From Rhodospirillaceae bacterium (GTDB lineage Bacteria > Pseudomonadota > Alphaproteobacteria > Rhodospirillales > Rhodospirillaceae), in NCBI GenBank assembly GCA_947476695.1, contig CANJRD010000014.1, positions 1 to 64,000 of the forward strand: a stretch of DNA of 64,000 bases, given 5' to 3'. Made by a program: the position numbers and the translations under genes. Within the stretch, counting starts at the first letter, position 1, and each line of letters opens with the position of its first letter. The notes below the pieces were generated by a model. That model had not been told where the DNA came from. It saw nothing but the letters and a program-made list of their open reading frames with translations, and did no database searches. Shown one piece after another: positions 52,930 to 61,394 of this stretch.

Positions 52930-54108
52930 TTGCGCGCGCTCGTGCAGGACATGTCGGAATGGCGCAAGGCGCCGACCTCTGACACCAGTCTCATCGCCAT
53001 CAGTGTCAACAACGCGCTGCCCGAAGCGAAGCGTACGCCGGAGCTGATCGAGGCGCTTGCGCAGTCGATGGGTAAGCTGGCCGCGCGCGTGCGGGCGCGC
53101 TTCTACAAGGCCACGCCCGGCGACTTCGTGCTGATCGCGAACGCCAAGGAAGGCGCGATGGTCGCCATCGTGCGCGATCTGAAAATCGATCTGCTGCGCA
53201 CGGTCGAAGGTCACTTCCCAGGCAGCTTCGGCACCATCGACCAGACGCGCCTCGTCGTCGCTTACGACTTGCTTCACAACTATCGCTCGGCGGCGGACCG
53301 GGTCACGCGCTTCGCCCAGAGTTTGGCGCCGCAGCAGTCGGCCGAGGGTGACGGCAAGCTTCGTCCGCTCACCGGCACCGATATCGAACGCGTAATGGCG
53401 GCCTATAAGAAGTTCGGCACGGATCGTTTCGTGAAGGCCTTCGTACGCTATCAGGATGCGGTGATCCGCACGCCCGGTCAGCCGATGCGCAAGCTGATGA
53501 CGGAGTACTTCATCAGCATGGACCTGCTGCGCAAGCCGCTGTTCATCGATGTCGAGATGCGCGGCTCCGGCCGTTTGTTCAACGAATTCACGTTGATGCT
53601 CGACCAGATCATGCTGGAGGCTTTCCCGTTGATCGCGCCGCCCGAAGGCGATTGCTCGATCAATCTGAACGTTCAGAGCGTATTCACGCCGGTCTTCGAG
53701 GAGTTCTTCTCCAAGGCGCCGGCCGAGCGAATCAAGAACGTCGTCTTTGAATTCCGCCAGGCGAACATCGTCGAGCACTTCGACGAGTACCAGGTCGCGC
53801 GCAGTCTGATCAAGGAACGTGGTGCCCGGATCGGCGTCGACCAGATCTTTCCGCAGACCGTCGGGCTGGTCGATATCGACTATCTTGGCGCCAGCGTCGC
53901 CAAGATTCATTGGCGCGCGGGCGCGGACGAAATACTCGAGCAGCGCCGCCGCGCCCTGAAGTACATGATCGACTGCGGCGTGCAGCCGATCCTGATCCGG
54001 GTCGACGACCCGCGCGCCCTGGATGCCGGCGAGGCGAATGGGATCAACGCATTCCAGGGGTTCTTGATCGACAGCCAGATCAAGGACCAGTTCGCCGCCG
54101 CGCAATAA
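52930..54108 (+). CDS. degenerate EAL-domain protein
   Basis: About 392 residues from a TTG at 52930 (alternatives GTG 52942, ATG 52951). The C-terminal half follows the EAL fold: VVFEFRQANIVEHFDEYQVA, where the EAL family has a Glu-Leu-Thr-Glu type strand, then GARIGVDQI in place of the DDFG motif, and AFQGFLIDSQ near the end where QG-x-x-x is usual. The acidic metal ligands appear changed, so it is probably not an active c-di-GMP phosphodiesterase. It lies upstream of a SpoIIE phosphatase on the same strand. The EAL assignment is by pattern and needs a profile search. Confidence 0.58.
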   Translation: MRALVQDMSEWRKAPTSDTSLIAISVNNALPEAKRTPELIEALAQSMGKLAARVRARFYKATPGDFVLIANAKEGAMVAIVRDLKIDLLRTVEGHFPGSFGTIDQTRLVVAYDLLHNYRSAADRVTRFAQSLAPQQSAEGDGKLRPLTGTDIERVMAAYKKFGTDRFVKAFVRYQDAVIRTPGQPMRKLMTEYFISMDLLRKPLFIDVEMRGSGRLFNEFTLMLDQIMLEAFPLIAPPEGDCSINLNVQSVFTPVFEEFFSKAPAERIKNVVFEFRQANIVEHFDEYQVARSLIKERGARIGVDQIFPQTVGLVDIDYLGASVAKIHWRAGADEILEQRRRALKYMIDCGVQPILIRVDDPRALDAGEANGINAFQGFLIDSQIKDQFAAAQ

Positions 54109-54235
54109 AGCCCACAACAAAGCCACACATTTGAGGCTTATGTTGTATGCCGCGCCTGGATTTGGGGCTGCGGTCGGCGCAAGATGATTCCGCTGTCTCT
54201 CCGGTAGCCCGCTCGGGCGTTTGGCCTCTGCCGCA

Positions 54236-56419
54236 ATGCGTATCCATACCAAGCTGTTCCTGTTGTTGCTGATGATCTCCGTGCTGCCGTTGGTGGCATT
54301 GAGCCTGCGGAGTCAGCGTGCGACCGAGAACCTGGGACAAACGATCGCTGACCGCGGGCGCGAGGCCGTCTGGGGCCAGATCGAACTCCAGCTTCAGCAG
54401 GCCATCGGGTTCTCGTCCGATATCCTGTCCGCTGAACAGCGGCAGGTGGAAGACGTGCTTCGCCTTCAGGCGCGCGAGGCCGCCGTCCGCCTTGCCGCTC
54501 CGCCGCCGGATGGCGAACAGCCGGTCTATTTCGATCGCAGCTTCGACTCGCCCGACACCTGGCCGCCCGGAACGGAACTCGCGCTCGATCACGTGATGGT
54601 GTCGCCATCGCGCGAAGTGAAGGCCGTACCGGTGTCGCGTCAGCATCAGGCCTTCTACATCTCTCCGGCTACGCCCCAGCCGGATGCGATCCCGGCCGCG
54701 CTAAAATCCGACATGCAACGCCTGAGTGGCTTGGACGATGTTTACCGCACGCTTTCGGAAGCCAACCCCAACCTTTTCTATTGGCAGTACGTCAGCCTGC
54801 AAAACGGCGTCCACTCCGTTTACCCGGGGCACGGTGGTTATCCGGAGGGCTTCGATCCGCGCACACGCGCTTGGTATGAAGCGGCGGTGAAAGCGAAAGC
54901 CCCGACCTGGGGGCCGCCGCGCCTCGATGCCTCGACACGCCGTCTGCTGCTTACCGCTTCGATGCCGATCATGCGCGACGACGGTCAGCTGGTCGGCGTC
55001 ACCGGCATCGATGTCGACATTCTTGCGCGTCTTACAGCGATACAGGCCCGCGTGCGTCTCGGGCCGAATGCCGCGAGTTACATCGTGCGTCTCGCCGATC
55101 CCGACGGCAACCCGATCTCTAACGACACCAAAGCAGGCGACGTCAAATTGCACGTCGTCGCGGCCAGCACCTACAACGACACCGGCGCCTCCTGGGACGC
55201 GGCGGTCGATGAGCCTCTGCTCGACACCGGTACGGCCACGGGCCTGACGGAGATGATCGGCGATCTGCGCGCGGGGCGCGGTGGCCTGCGCACGATGCCG
55301 CACAATGCCAACGACGCCATATGGGTTTACGGCCCCTTGCCGCGCCTGGGCGCCGCGCTGCTCTACGTCATGCCAGCGGAGGATGTCGCTGCGATTGCCG
55401 ATGCTTCGCAAGGCTCCGTCTTGGGCGCGACAATGGAGCAGGTGCGGCTCGCGGGCCTCGCCTCGATCGTGCTGATCGGTGTGGTCGCTTTCGTCTCGGC
55501 CTTTGCCGCGCGGTCGGTGACCCGACCGCTGCGCGATCTCGCTGCTGCCGCGCAGGACCTTGCCCGCGGCCAGCTCGACACGCGCGCGGTCGTCGCCAGC
55601 CGTGACGAGGTCGGCGAACTCGCCGCCGCTTTCAATGCCATGGTGCCGGAACTGCAAAGCCACATCAAGACGAAGGAAGGCCTCGCGCTGGCGCATGAGG
55701 TGCAGCAAAAGCTGCTGCCGTCCGCGCCGCCGATGTTGACGGGCTACGACATCGCCGGCATGTGCCTTTACAGCGAGGATGTGGGTGGCGATTACTACGA
55801 CTTCCTCGACCTTGTGGACTACGATAGCGGCGAACATCGCGTGGGCGTCATCGTCGGCGACGTTGCCGGACACGGTGTTGTGGCCGCGCTGACCATGACC
55901 TCGGTGCGCGCGCTGTTGCGCAGCTATGCCAGTGGCGGGCAGCAAATCCTGCCGGTGATGCGCGCGGTGAACCACCACCTCACCGCCGATGCGTCGGGCG
56001 GGCGGTTCATCACGCTGGTTTATCTCGTGATCGATCCCGACCTTCAGCCACGCCGGATGCGCTGGATCAGCGCCGGGCATGGGCCGCTCATCTTCTACGA
56101 TGCCGACGCGCATCGCTTCGGGGAACTGGCGGTCGCAGATATCCCGCTCGGCGTCCAGGGCGACTGGGCGTTCCACGAAACCGAACGCAGCGAATGGCCG
56201 CAGAAAGGCGTGCTCGTCATCGGCACCGACGGCATCTGGGAAACGCAGAACGCCGAAGGCCGCGCGTTCGGCAAGGAAGGCTTCTTGGCCGTCATCCGCG
56301 CCACGGCGGCTTTGAGCGCCAAGGAGATCTGCGCGGCGGTGGAAGAACGTTTGCGCGAATTCAGCGGCGGAATCCCGCAGAAGGACGACGTGACTCTGGT
56401 GGTCGTGAAGTTCGTCTAG
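54236..56419 (+). CDS. SpoIIE-type PP2C phosphatase with Cache and HAMP domains
   Basis: A 727-residue transmembrane regulator. Helix one is KLFLLLLMISVLPLVALSL; a periplasmic Cache-type sensor domain follows (FDPRTRAWYEAAVKAKAPTW; GQLVGVTGIDVDIL); helix two lies near 405-430 (VLIGVVAFVSAFAA), then HAMP (TRPLRDLAAAAQDLARGQLD). The C-terminal PP2C domain has GGDYYDFLD, GDVAGHG and the C-terminal KDDVTLVVVKFV with metal-binding Asp residues. It resembles RsbU-like phosphatases that act on anti-sigma antagonists. I chose the ATG at 54236; a TTG at 54221 adds five residues. Confidence 0.87.
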   Translation: MRIHTKLFLLLLMISVLPLVALSLRSQRATENLGQTIADRGREAVWGQIELQLQQAIGFSSDILSAEQRQVEDVLRLQAREAAVRLAAPPPDGEQPVYFDRSFDSPDTWPPGTELALDHVMVSPSREVKAVPVSRQHQAFYISPATPQPDAIPAALKSDMQRLSGLDDVYRTLSEANPNLFYWQYVSLQNGVHSVYPGHGGYPEGFDPRTRAWYEAAVKAKAPTWGPPRLDASTRRLLLTASMPIMRDDGQLVGVTGIDVDILARLTAIQARVRLGPNAASYIVRLADPDGNPISNDTKAGDVKLHVVAASTYNDTGASWDAAVDEPLLDTGTATGLTEMIGDLRAGRGGLRTMPHNANDAIWVYGPLPRLGAALLYVMPAEDVAAIADASQGSVLGATMEQVRLAGLASIVLIGVVAFVSAFAARSVTRPLRDLAAAAQDLARGQLDTRAVVASRDEVGELAAAFNAMVPELQSHIKTKEGLALAHEVQQKLLPSAPPMLTGYDIAGMCLYSEDVGGDYYDFLDLVDYDSGEHRVGVIVGDVAGHGVVAALTMTSVRALLRSYASGGQQILPVMRAVNHHLTADASGGRFITLVYLVIDPDLQPRRMRWISAGHGPLIFYDADAHRFGELAVADIPLGVQGDWAFHETERSEWPQKGVLVIGTDGIWETQNAEGRAFGKEGFLAVIRATAALSAKEICAAVEERLREFSGGIPQKDDVTLVVVKFV

Positions 56420-56437
56420 CGCTAGATTGCGCCCGCC

Positions 56438-56863
56438 ATGCCGCTCAACATCATTAAACTTGCCGTCGGCATCGACGATGTCGAACATCTCGCCGAGCGT
56501 CAGAAGCGCTTTAAGAACAGCCGCGGCAACTTCCAGCATCGCACGCGCATGATGCCGTCGCGGGCCTCCGAGATATTGCCCGGCGGATCGATGTACTGGG
56601 TGATCAAGCGCCTGATCCAGGTACGCCAGCCCATCGTCGCCTTCCATCAGGAGAAGGACGACAATGGCCGGGCCTTCTGCATGATCGAGATGGAGCCGAA
56701 GCACTTCATCGTCGACGCCACCGCGAAACGCCCTTTCCAAGGCTGGCGCTATCTCAAGGCAGAGGACGCGCCGGCAGACGTTCGCCACGGCGGCAAAGTG
56801 TATATCGATCCGAAGATGCCGGCGGATATGAAGGACGAGTTGCGGCGATTGGGTTTGCTGTAG
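56438..56863 (+). CDS. DUF1489 family protein
   Basis: A 141-residue soluble protein of the alphaproteobacterial DUF1489 family (NIIKLAVGIDDVEHLAERQ; GSMYWVIKRLIQVRQP; HFIVDATAKRPFQGWRYL). Function unknown. It starts 18 bases after the SpoIIE stop on the same strand and may be in its operon. Confidence 0.85.
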   Translation: MPLNIIKLAVGIDDVEHLAERQKRFKNSRGNFQHRTRMMPSRASEILPGGSMYWVIKRLIQVRQPIVAFHQEKDDNGRAFCMIEMEPKHFIVDATAKRPFQGWRYLKAEDAPADVRHGGKVYIDPKMPADMKDELRRLGLL

Positions 56864-56883
56864 CGTCGTCTGGCTCCGATTCG

Positions 56884-56940
56884 CCTGTTCTAGGAGGAAA
56901 AGAACAGGTGGATAATATCCACCGCCTAATAGGACGGCGG
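56884..56940. other. three consecutive hairpins upstream of msrB
   Basis: Three inverted repeats adjoin: CCTGTTCT with AGAACAGG (56884-56908), GGTGGAT with ATCCACC (56907-56923) and CCGCC with GGCGG (56922-56940). The first loop contains AGGAGGAAA. They could form a terminator for the DUF1489 transcript or a leader structure for msrB. No T-run follows. Confidence 0.35.
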
Positions 56941-57068
56941 CATCTTGTGTTCTCGCCAAGCCTAGGCGCGCAGCGTGGACTCGCGCCACATACATTTCCT
57001 GCCGTGGGGGCCGCTTGACCGGTCCTAGCCGCATGCCCATCTTTCTCGAAACCAGACAGGAGCGCGCC

Positions 57069-57461
57069 ATGGCCAAGATCACCAAGACCGACGACGAGTG
57101 GCGCAAAGAGCTGTCGCCGGAGCAGTTCTATGTGCTGCGCCAAAAAGGCACCGAGCGTCCTGGCACCGGTGAGCTTTTGAACAGCAAGGGTCCGGGCACC
57201 TTCGTCTGCGCCGGTTGCGGCAACGCGCTGTTCGACGCGCAGACGAAGTACGATTCCGGCTCCGGCTGGCCCAGCTTCACCGCGCCTATCGAAGGCCAGG
57301 CGGTCGATGAACATCGCGATACCACGCTTGGCATGGTCCGTACCGAAGTCACTTGCGCGAAGTGCGGCGGCCATCTCGGTCACGTCTTTCCGGACGGCCC
57401 CGCCGAGAACGGCCTGCGCTATTGCATCAATTCGCTGTCGCTGAAGAAAGAGGCGAAGTAA
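57069..57461 (+). CDS. msrB: peptide-methionine (R)-S-oxide reductase
   Basis: Repairs methionine-R-sulfoxide in oxidised proteins, using thioredoxin. The 130-residue protein has the zinc Cys pairs CAGC (47-50) and CAKC (96-99) and catalytic Cys119 in [11 protein letters not shown], plus SGSGWPSF and [16 protein letters not shown] lies seven bases before the ATG; the upstream open frame is not convincing. It stands alone. Confidence 0.93.
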   Translation: MAKITKTDDEWRKELSPEQFYVLRQKGTERPGTGELLNSKGPGTFVCAGCGNALFDAQTKYDSGSGWPSFTAPIEGQAVDEHRDTTLGMVRTEVTCAKCGGHLGHVFPDGPAENGLRYCINSLSLKKEAK

Positions 57462-57482
57462 GTCCTCAGATGTCGCCCTGGA

Positions 57483-57515
57483 CCCCGGATCACGCCGCTG
57501 CGCGGCTGTCCGGGG
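57483..57515. repeat. REP-like hairpin between convergent genes
   Basis: The arms CCCCGGA (57483-57489) and TCCGGGG (57509-57515) enclose a second stem GCCGC with GCGGC. The flank GGGGTGACA resembles the ends of the element at 30492-30584. It sits between msrB and the convergent ligase. Confidence 0.5.
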
Positions 57516-57527
57516 TGACAACCTTTA

Positions 57528-59099
57528 TCACTCCACCAACTTCGCCACGTTCTCCAGATTGTCGGCTTCCGCCGCCGGCTTGTCCCAGCGGATGCGCGAG
57601 ACGCGCGGGAAGCGCAGCGCGATCCCGGACTTGTGCCGGGACGATTTCTGCGCGGCGTCGAAGGCGACCTCCAACACCAGTCCCGGCGCGACCGCGCGCA
57701 CAGGCCCGAAGCGTTCGGTGGTGTTGTTGCGCACCCAGCTGTCGATCTGCTTCAGCTCAGCATCGGTGAATCCGAAGTACGCTTTGCCAATCGGCACCAG
57801 ATCGTCGGCGCTCCAGACGCCGAAGGTATAGTCCGAATAGAACGAGCTGCGCTTGCCGTGGCCGCGCTGGGCGTACATCAGGACCGCATCGACGGTGAGC
57901 GGATCGCGCTTCCATTTGAACCACGGGCCCTTGGGTCGCCCGCCGGTATAGGCCGCGTCGCGGCGCTTGAGCATCAGGCCTTCCATGCCGGCGCCGCGCG
58001 ACGAGGCGCGAATGGTCGTCAGTTCGTCCCAGGTCTTGAAGTCGACCACGGGCGATAGATCGAATTGCGGCGGCACGTTCGCCATGAAGGCTTCGAGCCT
58101 TTTGCGCCGCTCCGTCCACGGCAACGCGCGCAGGTCCTCGCCCTCCACGAACAGGATATCGTAGACGCGCACAAAGGCGGGATAACTCTCCAGCATCTTG
58201 CGCGTGACGGTCTTGCGGTTCAGTCGTTGCTGCAAATCGCCGAACGACGCAGGGTTGGTGCCGGTGCCCCGCACCAGCAACTCTCCGTCGAGTACCGCAT
58301 CGAAACGCGCCGCGCCGACGACGTCGGGGAAGGTGTGCGAGATGTCGTCGCCCGAGCGGGCAAACAGGCGCGCCTGACCCAGGATCGACCCCGCGACTTG
58401 CACGCGGATGCCGTCCCACTTCCATTCGGCGACGAATTCCGCCGGCTCCAGCGCGGCGAATTCATGGTCCTCAATCGCATGTGACAGCATGAACGGCCTG
58501 AACGTATTCGCCGCCATCGCCGCCGGCTTCGGCCCGCGCTTTTCGGCCCAGGCGAAGATCTCGGTGTAAGGCGGCGCGTGCCCATGCCACAGCTCTTCGA
58601 TGTCGGCGATGTCGAGGTTGCCCCACTGCGCCAGCGCGGTCTTCGCCAACCGCGCGGACACGCCGATCCGCAAGCCGCCGGTCAGCACCTTGAGCAAGGC
58701 CCAGCGGGCGGTGGCGTCGAGGCCATCGAGCCATCCGGCGATGACGGCCGGTATGGCCGCTTTGGGCGTGGCTTTCAGCTTGGCGACAATCTCGCCGAGC
58801 CGGGGCGCGGGTTCGACGTTTTCGGATGCGGATGGCCACATCAGCGCGATGGTCTCGGCGAGGTCGCCGACGTAGTCGTAGGAGTAGGCGAACAGCGCCG
58901 GGTCGACGCGCGCCATGATCAGGTCGCGCAGCATCGCGGGCTTCGCATGCGGAATGTCGAGCGTGCCCGTCAGGGCGGCCAAACCATATCCGCGATCAGG
59001 GTCCGGCGTTGTGGCGAAGTAATCCGCGAGCAGCCGCAGCTTGCCGTTGCGCGACGGCTGATAGATCAGGTGGTCGAGCAGGGCCGCGAAGGCTTTCAT
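57528..59099 (-). CDS. ATP-dependent DNA ligase of the cisplatin-damage-response type
   Basis: Joins DNA nicks using ATP, probably in strand-break repair. The 523-residue protein carries the nucleotidyltransferase motif WKWDGIRVQ near residue 226 with the AMP-lysine, the DGELLVRG strand, EGLMLKRRDAAY and the motif V region WFKWKRDPLTVDAVL. Its N-terminal domain (FAALLDHLIYQPSRNGKLRL) and length match the ligase family that travels with an MBL exonuclease and a DEXH helicase. Its start overlaps the exonuclease stop by four bases, in the usual order. Confidence 0.92.
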   Translation of the reverse strand: MKAFAALLDHLIYQPSRNGKLRLLADYFATTPDPDRGYGLAALTGTLDIPHAKPAMLRDLIMARVDPALFAYSYDYVGDLAETIALMWPSASENVEPAPRLGEIVAKLKATPKAAIPAVIAGWLDGLDATARWALLKVLTGGLRIGVSARLAKTALAQWGNLDIADIEELWHGHAPPYTEIFAWAEKRGPKPAAMAANTFRPFMLSHAIEDHEFAALEPAEFVAEWKWDGIRVQVAGSILGQARLFARSGDDISHTFPDVVGAARFDAVLDGELLVRGTGTNPASFGDLQQRLNRKTVTRKMLESYPAFVRVYDILFVEGEDLRALPWTERRKRLEAFMANVPPQFDLSPVVDFKTWDELTTIRASSRGAGMEGLMLKRRDAAYTGGRPKGPWFKWKRDPLTVDAVLMYAQRGHGKRSSFYSDYTFGVWSADDLVPIGKAYFGFTDAELKQIDSWVRNNTTERFGPVRAVAPGLVLEVAFDAAQKSSRHKSGIALRFPRVSRIRWDKPAAEADNLENVAKLVE

Positions 59100-60142
59100 G
59101 CGGCGGTGCCCGGCGGGGTGGCCCCGGTCAAATCGTCGTCGTTCTCGTCTTCATAGCCAACCAACGACAAAGCTTTTGCCGGCACCCCCATCGTACCGAG
59201 TGCGTGCGCCAGCGCTTCCTCGCGGCCGTGCGTGATCCAGACTTCGCCGGGCTTTACCTCGCGCACTGTTTGCAGCAGTTCGTTCCAGTCCGCATGATCG
59301 GAGATCACCAGCGGCAATTCGACACCGCGCTGCTTCGCGCGCTGGCGGATGCGCATCCAGCCCGAGGCCATCGCGGAGACGGGCTCATGCATGCGCCGCG
59401 ACCAGCGGTCGGCAAGCGCGCCCGGCGGGCATAAGACGATCTGTCCGACGAGATCGGCCGGTTTGGTGCTGGACACCAAACGCAAGTCTCCGAGGTCTAC
59501 GCCGAAGCGTTGATACATCTCGCAAAGCCCAAGCATCGCGCCGTGCAGGTAGAGGGGTGCGTCGTATCCAAGCTCGCGCAGCAGCATGATCACGCGCTGC
59601 GCCTTTCCCAGCGCATAGGCGCCGACGAGATGCGTACGCTCCGGGAACAGTTTCAGCGATTGCAGCAGCCGTCCAATCTCGCCGTGATCGTCGGGATGAC
59701 AGAACACGGGCAGGGCAAAGGTCGCTTCGGTGATGAATACGTCGCAAGGCGTGACGACGAAAGGCGGGCAGGTGGGGTCGCGCCGCCGTTTGTAGTCGCC
59801 GGACACCACAACGCGCGTTCCGCCGTATTCGAGCAGAATTTGCGCGCTGCCGAGCACATGTCCCGCCGGCACAAATGTAACGCGCACATCGCCCACCGTG
59901 ATGGGCTCGTCATAGGCGGCCGTCTGGGTGCCGCTGTTCGGGCCGAAGCGCTCCCTCATGATCCCCAGGGTTTCGGCGGTCGCGAGCACCGTTTTATTAC
60001 CGCCGCGGGCGTGATCGCCGTGGCCGTGGGTAATGACGGCGCGTTCCACCGGCCGCACCGGGTCAATCGTGAACCCACCCGGAACGACGTGCAGGCCGTC
60101 CGAGGTTACTTTGATCCAATTCGAAGCTGGGACGGACGGCAT
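59096..60142 (-). CDS. ligase-associated DNA exonuclease (MBL fold)
   Basis: A 348-residue metallo-beta-lactamase/beta-CASP-like nuclease, homologous to SNM1/Artemis. The metal motif HGHGDHARGGN near residue 40 and GHVLGSAQ, VSGDYKRR, plus the C-terminal VISDHADWNELL and WITHGREEAL are family features. It is coupled to the DNA ligase by a four-base overlap. The third member of the set, the DEXH helicase, lies at 62163 in the opposite orientation. Confidence 0.92.
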   Translation of the reverse strand: MPSVPASNWIKVTSDGLHVVPGGFTIDPVRPVERAVITHGHGDHARGGNKTVLATAETLGIMRERFGPNSGTQTAAYDEPITVGDVRVTFVPAGHVLGSAQILLEYGGTRVVVSGDYKRRRDPTCPPFVVTPCDVFITEATFALPVFCHPDDHGEIGRLLQSLKLFPERTHLVGAYALGKAQRVIMLLRELGYDAPLYLHGAMLGLCEMYQRFGVDLGDLRLVSSTKPADLVGQIVLCPPGALADRWSRRMHEPVSAMASGWMRIRQRAKQRGVELPLVISDHADWNELLQTVREVKPGEVWITHGREEALAHALGTMGVPAKALSLVGYEDENDDDLTGATPPGTAA

Positions 60143-60557
60143 CGCGCCCTTCGGTCTAAGGAGTCGTCGGTGTTTCAGATGGGATCAACGCCCGATGGTG
60201 CAATCCGGGCCGTTGATTTCTCATTCGTTTGGCCGAGAATCTTTTGCCCGCAAAAGTCAACCGGGAATCCAACACGCGAGAGTGTAAGGCGCGACAACCT
60301 GTGCGCGGAAAACCCCTTTTATGCCGAAGTTTCCTCGCGAGTGTGCTCTCGGTGCACTAGTCGAGGCCGCAGGCTTACGCAATTCTATCAGTCCATGCTG
60401 CGGCCCATGACGCAGCGGGAGTCCTCGGGGGAGGGCGTTTCGATGCCTCGGCTGCCGCAAGGCGCTATGCATCGAAGCCGGGCCAAAAAGGGGCCGGGAT
60501 GTAAATCCCGGCCCCTTTTCTTTTCGCCTCATGCCCGGTCTCAAGCCTTACTGCGGA
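60143..60557. other. 415-bp gene-free stretch ending in a strong terminator
   Basis: No coding gene is seen between the exonuclease start and the SDR stop. The region contains hairpin-forming sequence (for example around 60340-60380 and 60440-60480) and ends in a perfect bidirectional terminator at 60486-60519. It could encode a small RNA read rightward, but I cannot identify one; it may also be only spacer and the terminator of the SDR gene. Confidence 0.3.
60485..60520. terminator. bidirectional intrinsic terminator
   Basis: A perfect 15-bp stem AAAAGGGGCCGGGAT (60486-60500) and its complement (60505-60519) with loop GTAA. A T-run occurs on both strands, so it can end the SDR gene on the minus strand and anything read rightward. 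Confidence 0.9.
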
Positions 60558-61328
60558 TCAAGCGGTATTGCCGCCGTCCACCGCGAGATCGGCGCCGGTC
60601 ATGAATGACGCTTCGTCCGACGCCAGGAAAACCACCGCGTCGGCGATTTCCTTCGGCGTTCCAATGCGGCCGATGGGATGGCGCTTCACCAGCTGGCTGA
60701 AATAGTCGTCGTCGCTTTGGCCGGGGCGGATGTTCTTGCGCAGCATGTCGGTCGCGATCGCGCCGGGCTGGACCGCGTTCACCCTGATCCGATACCCCGC
60801 CTGCGCGCAATGCAGGGCAACGGATTTGGTGAGCGCGCGCACCGCCGCTTTCGTGGCGCTGTAGGCCGCGTGCTGGGGCGTGAAATTAACCGCCAGGCTG
60901 GAGGTGAAGTTGATGATCGCGGCGACGGGTTGATCCGCGCCGCGCGTCTTCATGATCTCGACTGCGTGTTTGCAGCCGAGGAACGCGCTTTCGGCATTCA
61001 CGGCCATCAGCTTGCGCCAGTTGTCCAGGGTCGCGTCCTCGATGGTCGAGGGGATCATGATGCCGGCCGTATTCACCAAGATATCGAGACCGCCGAATTG
61101 CGATGTCACGGTTTCCACGGCCGCGCGCCACTGATCGTCCTGCGTGACGTCCAACTTCACGAAGAGCGCCGACTTCCCCAAGGCGCGCGCCAGGCGCACC
61201 CCTTTCATCTCGTCGATATCGGCGACAGCGACCCATGCGCCTTCGTCCACCAGGCGCCGGCAGATCGCTTCGCCAATCCCGCCCGCGGCCCCGGTCACCA
61301 GGGCCGTTCGTCCGTCCAATCGCGACAT
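60558..61328 (-). CDS. short-chain dehydrogenase/reductase
   Basis: A classical 256-residue SDR. NAD(P)-binding TGAAGGIGEAI, the strand-end Asp in VAVADIDE (suggesting NAD preference), NTAG, catalytic Ser in NFTSSLAVN, YSATK with Tyr and Lys, and the C-terminal FMTGADLAVDGG. It resembles 3-oxoacyl-ACP reductase or sugar/alcohol dehydrogenases; the substrate is not evident. It interrupts the repair-gene cluster and ends before the strong terminator. Confidence 0.85.
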   Translation of the reverse strand: MSRLDGRTALVTGAAGGIGEAICRRLVDEGAWVAVADIDEMKGVRLARALGKSALFVKLDVTQDDQWRAAVETVTSQFGGLDILVNTAGIMIPSTIEDATLDNWRKLMAVNAESAFLGCKHAVEIMKTRGADQPVAAIINFTSSLAVNFTPQHAAYSATKAAVRALTKSVALHCAQAGYRIRVNAVQPGAIATDMLRKNIRPGQSDDDYFSQLVKRHPIGRIGTPKEIADAVVFLASDEASFMTGADLAVDGGNTA

Positions 61329-61394
61329 CGCACACCTTTTCTGAAGCCCGCCCGCGCGGGTCGATATAAGCTCGCGAGCTTAGAGGATATCACC

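Noticed and set aside
52705..54252. Open frame of 515 codons antisense to the EAL-like gene
   Set aside because: Arg/Asp/Leu-rich mirror frame without motifs; the plus-strand protein keeps an EAL-like pattern.
54701..57106. Very long open frame (801 codons) on the minus strand across the SpoIIE phosphatase and DUF1489 genes
   Set aside because: It is antisense to genes with clear domain motifs, and its His/Arg/Asp-rich composition is that of a mirrored GC-rich coding frame.
60678..61394. Long upstream extension of the glutaredoxin-DinB gene
   Set aside because: It is antisense to the SDR gene and has no coding signal; the glutaredoxin fold begins at 61395.
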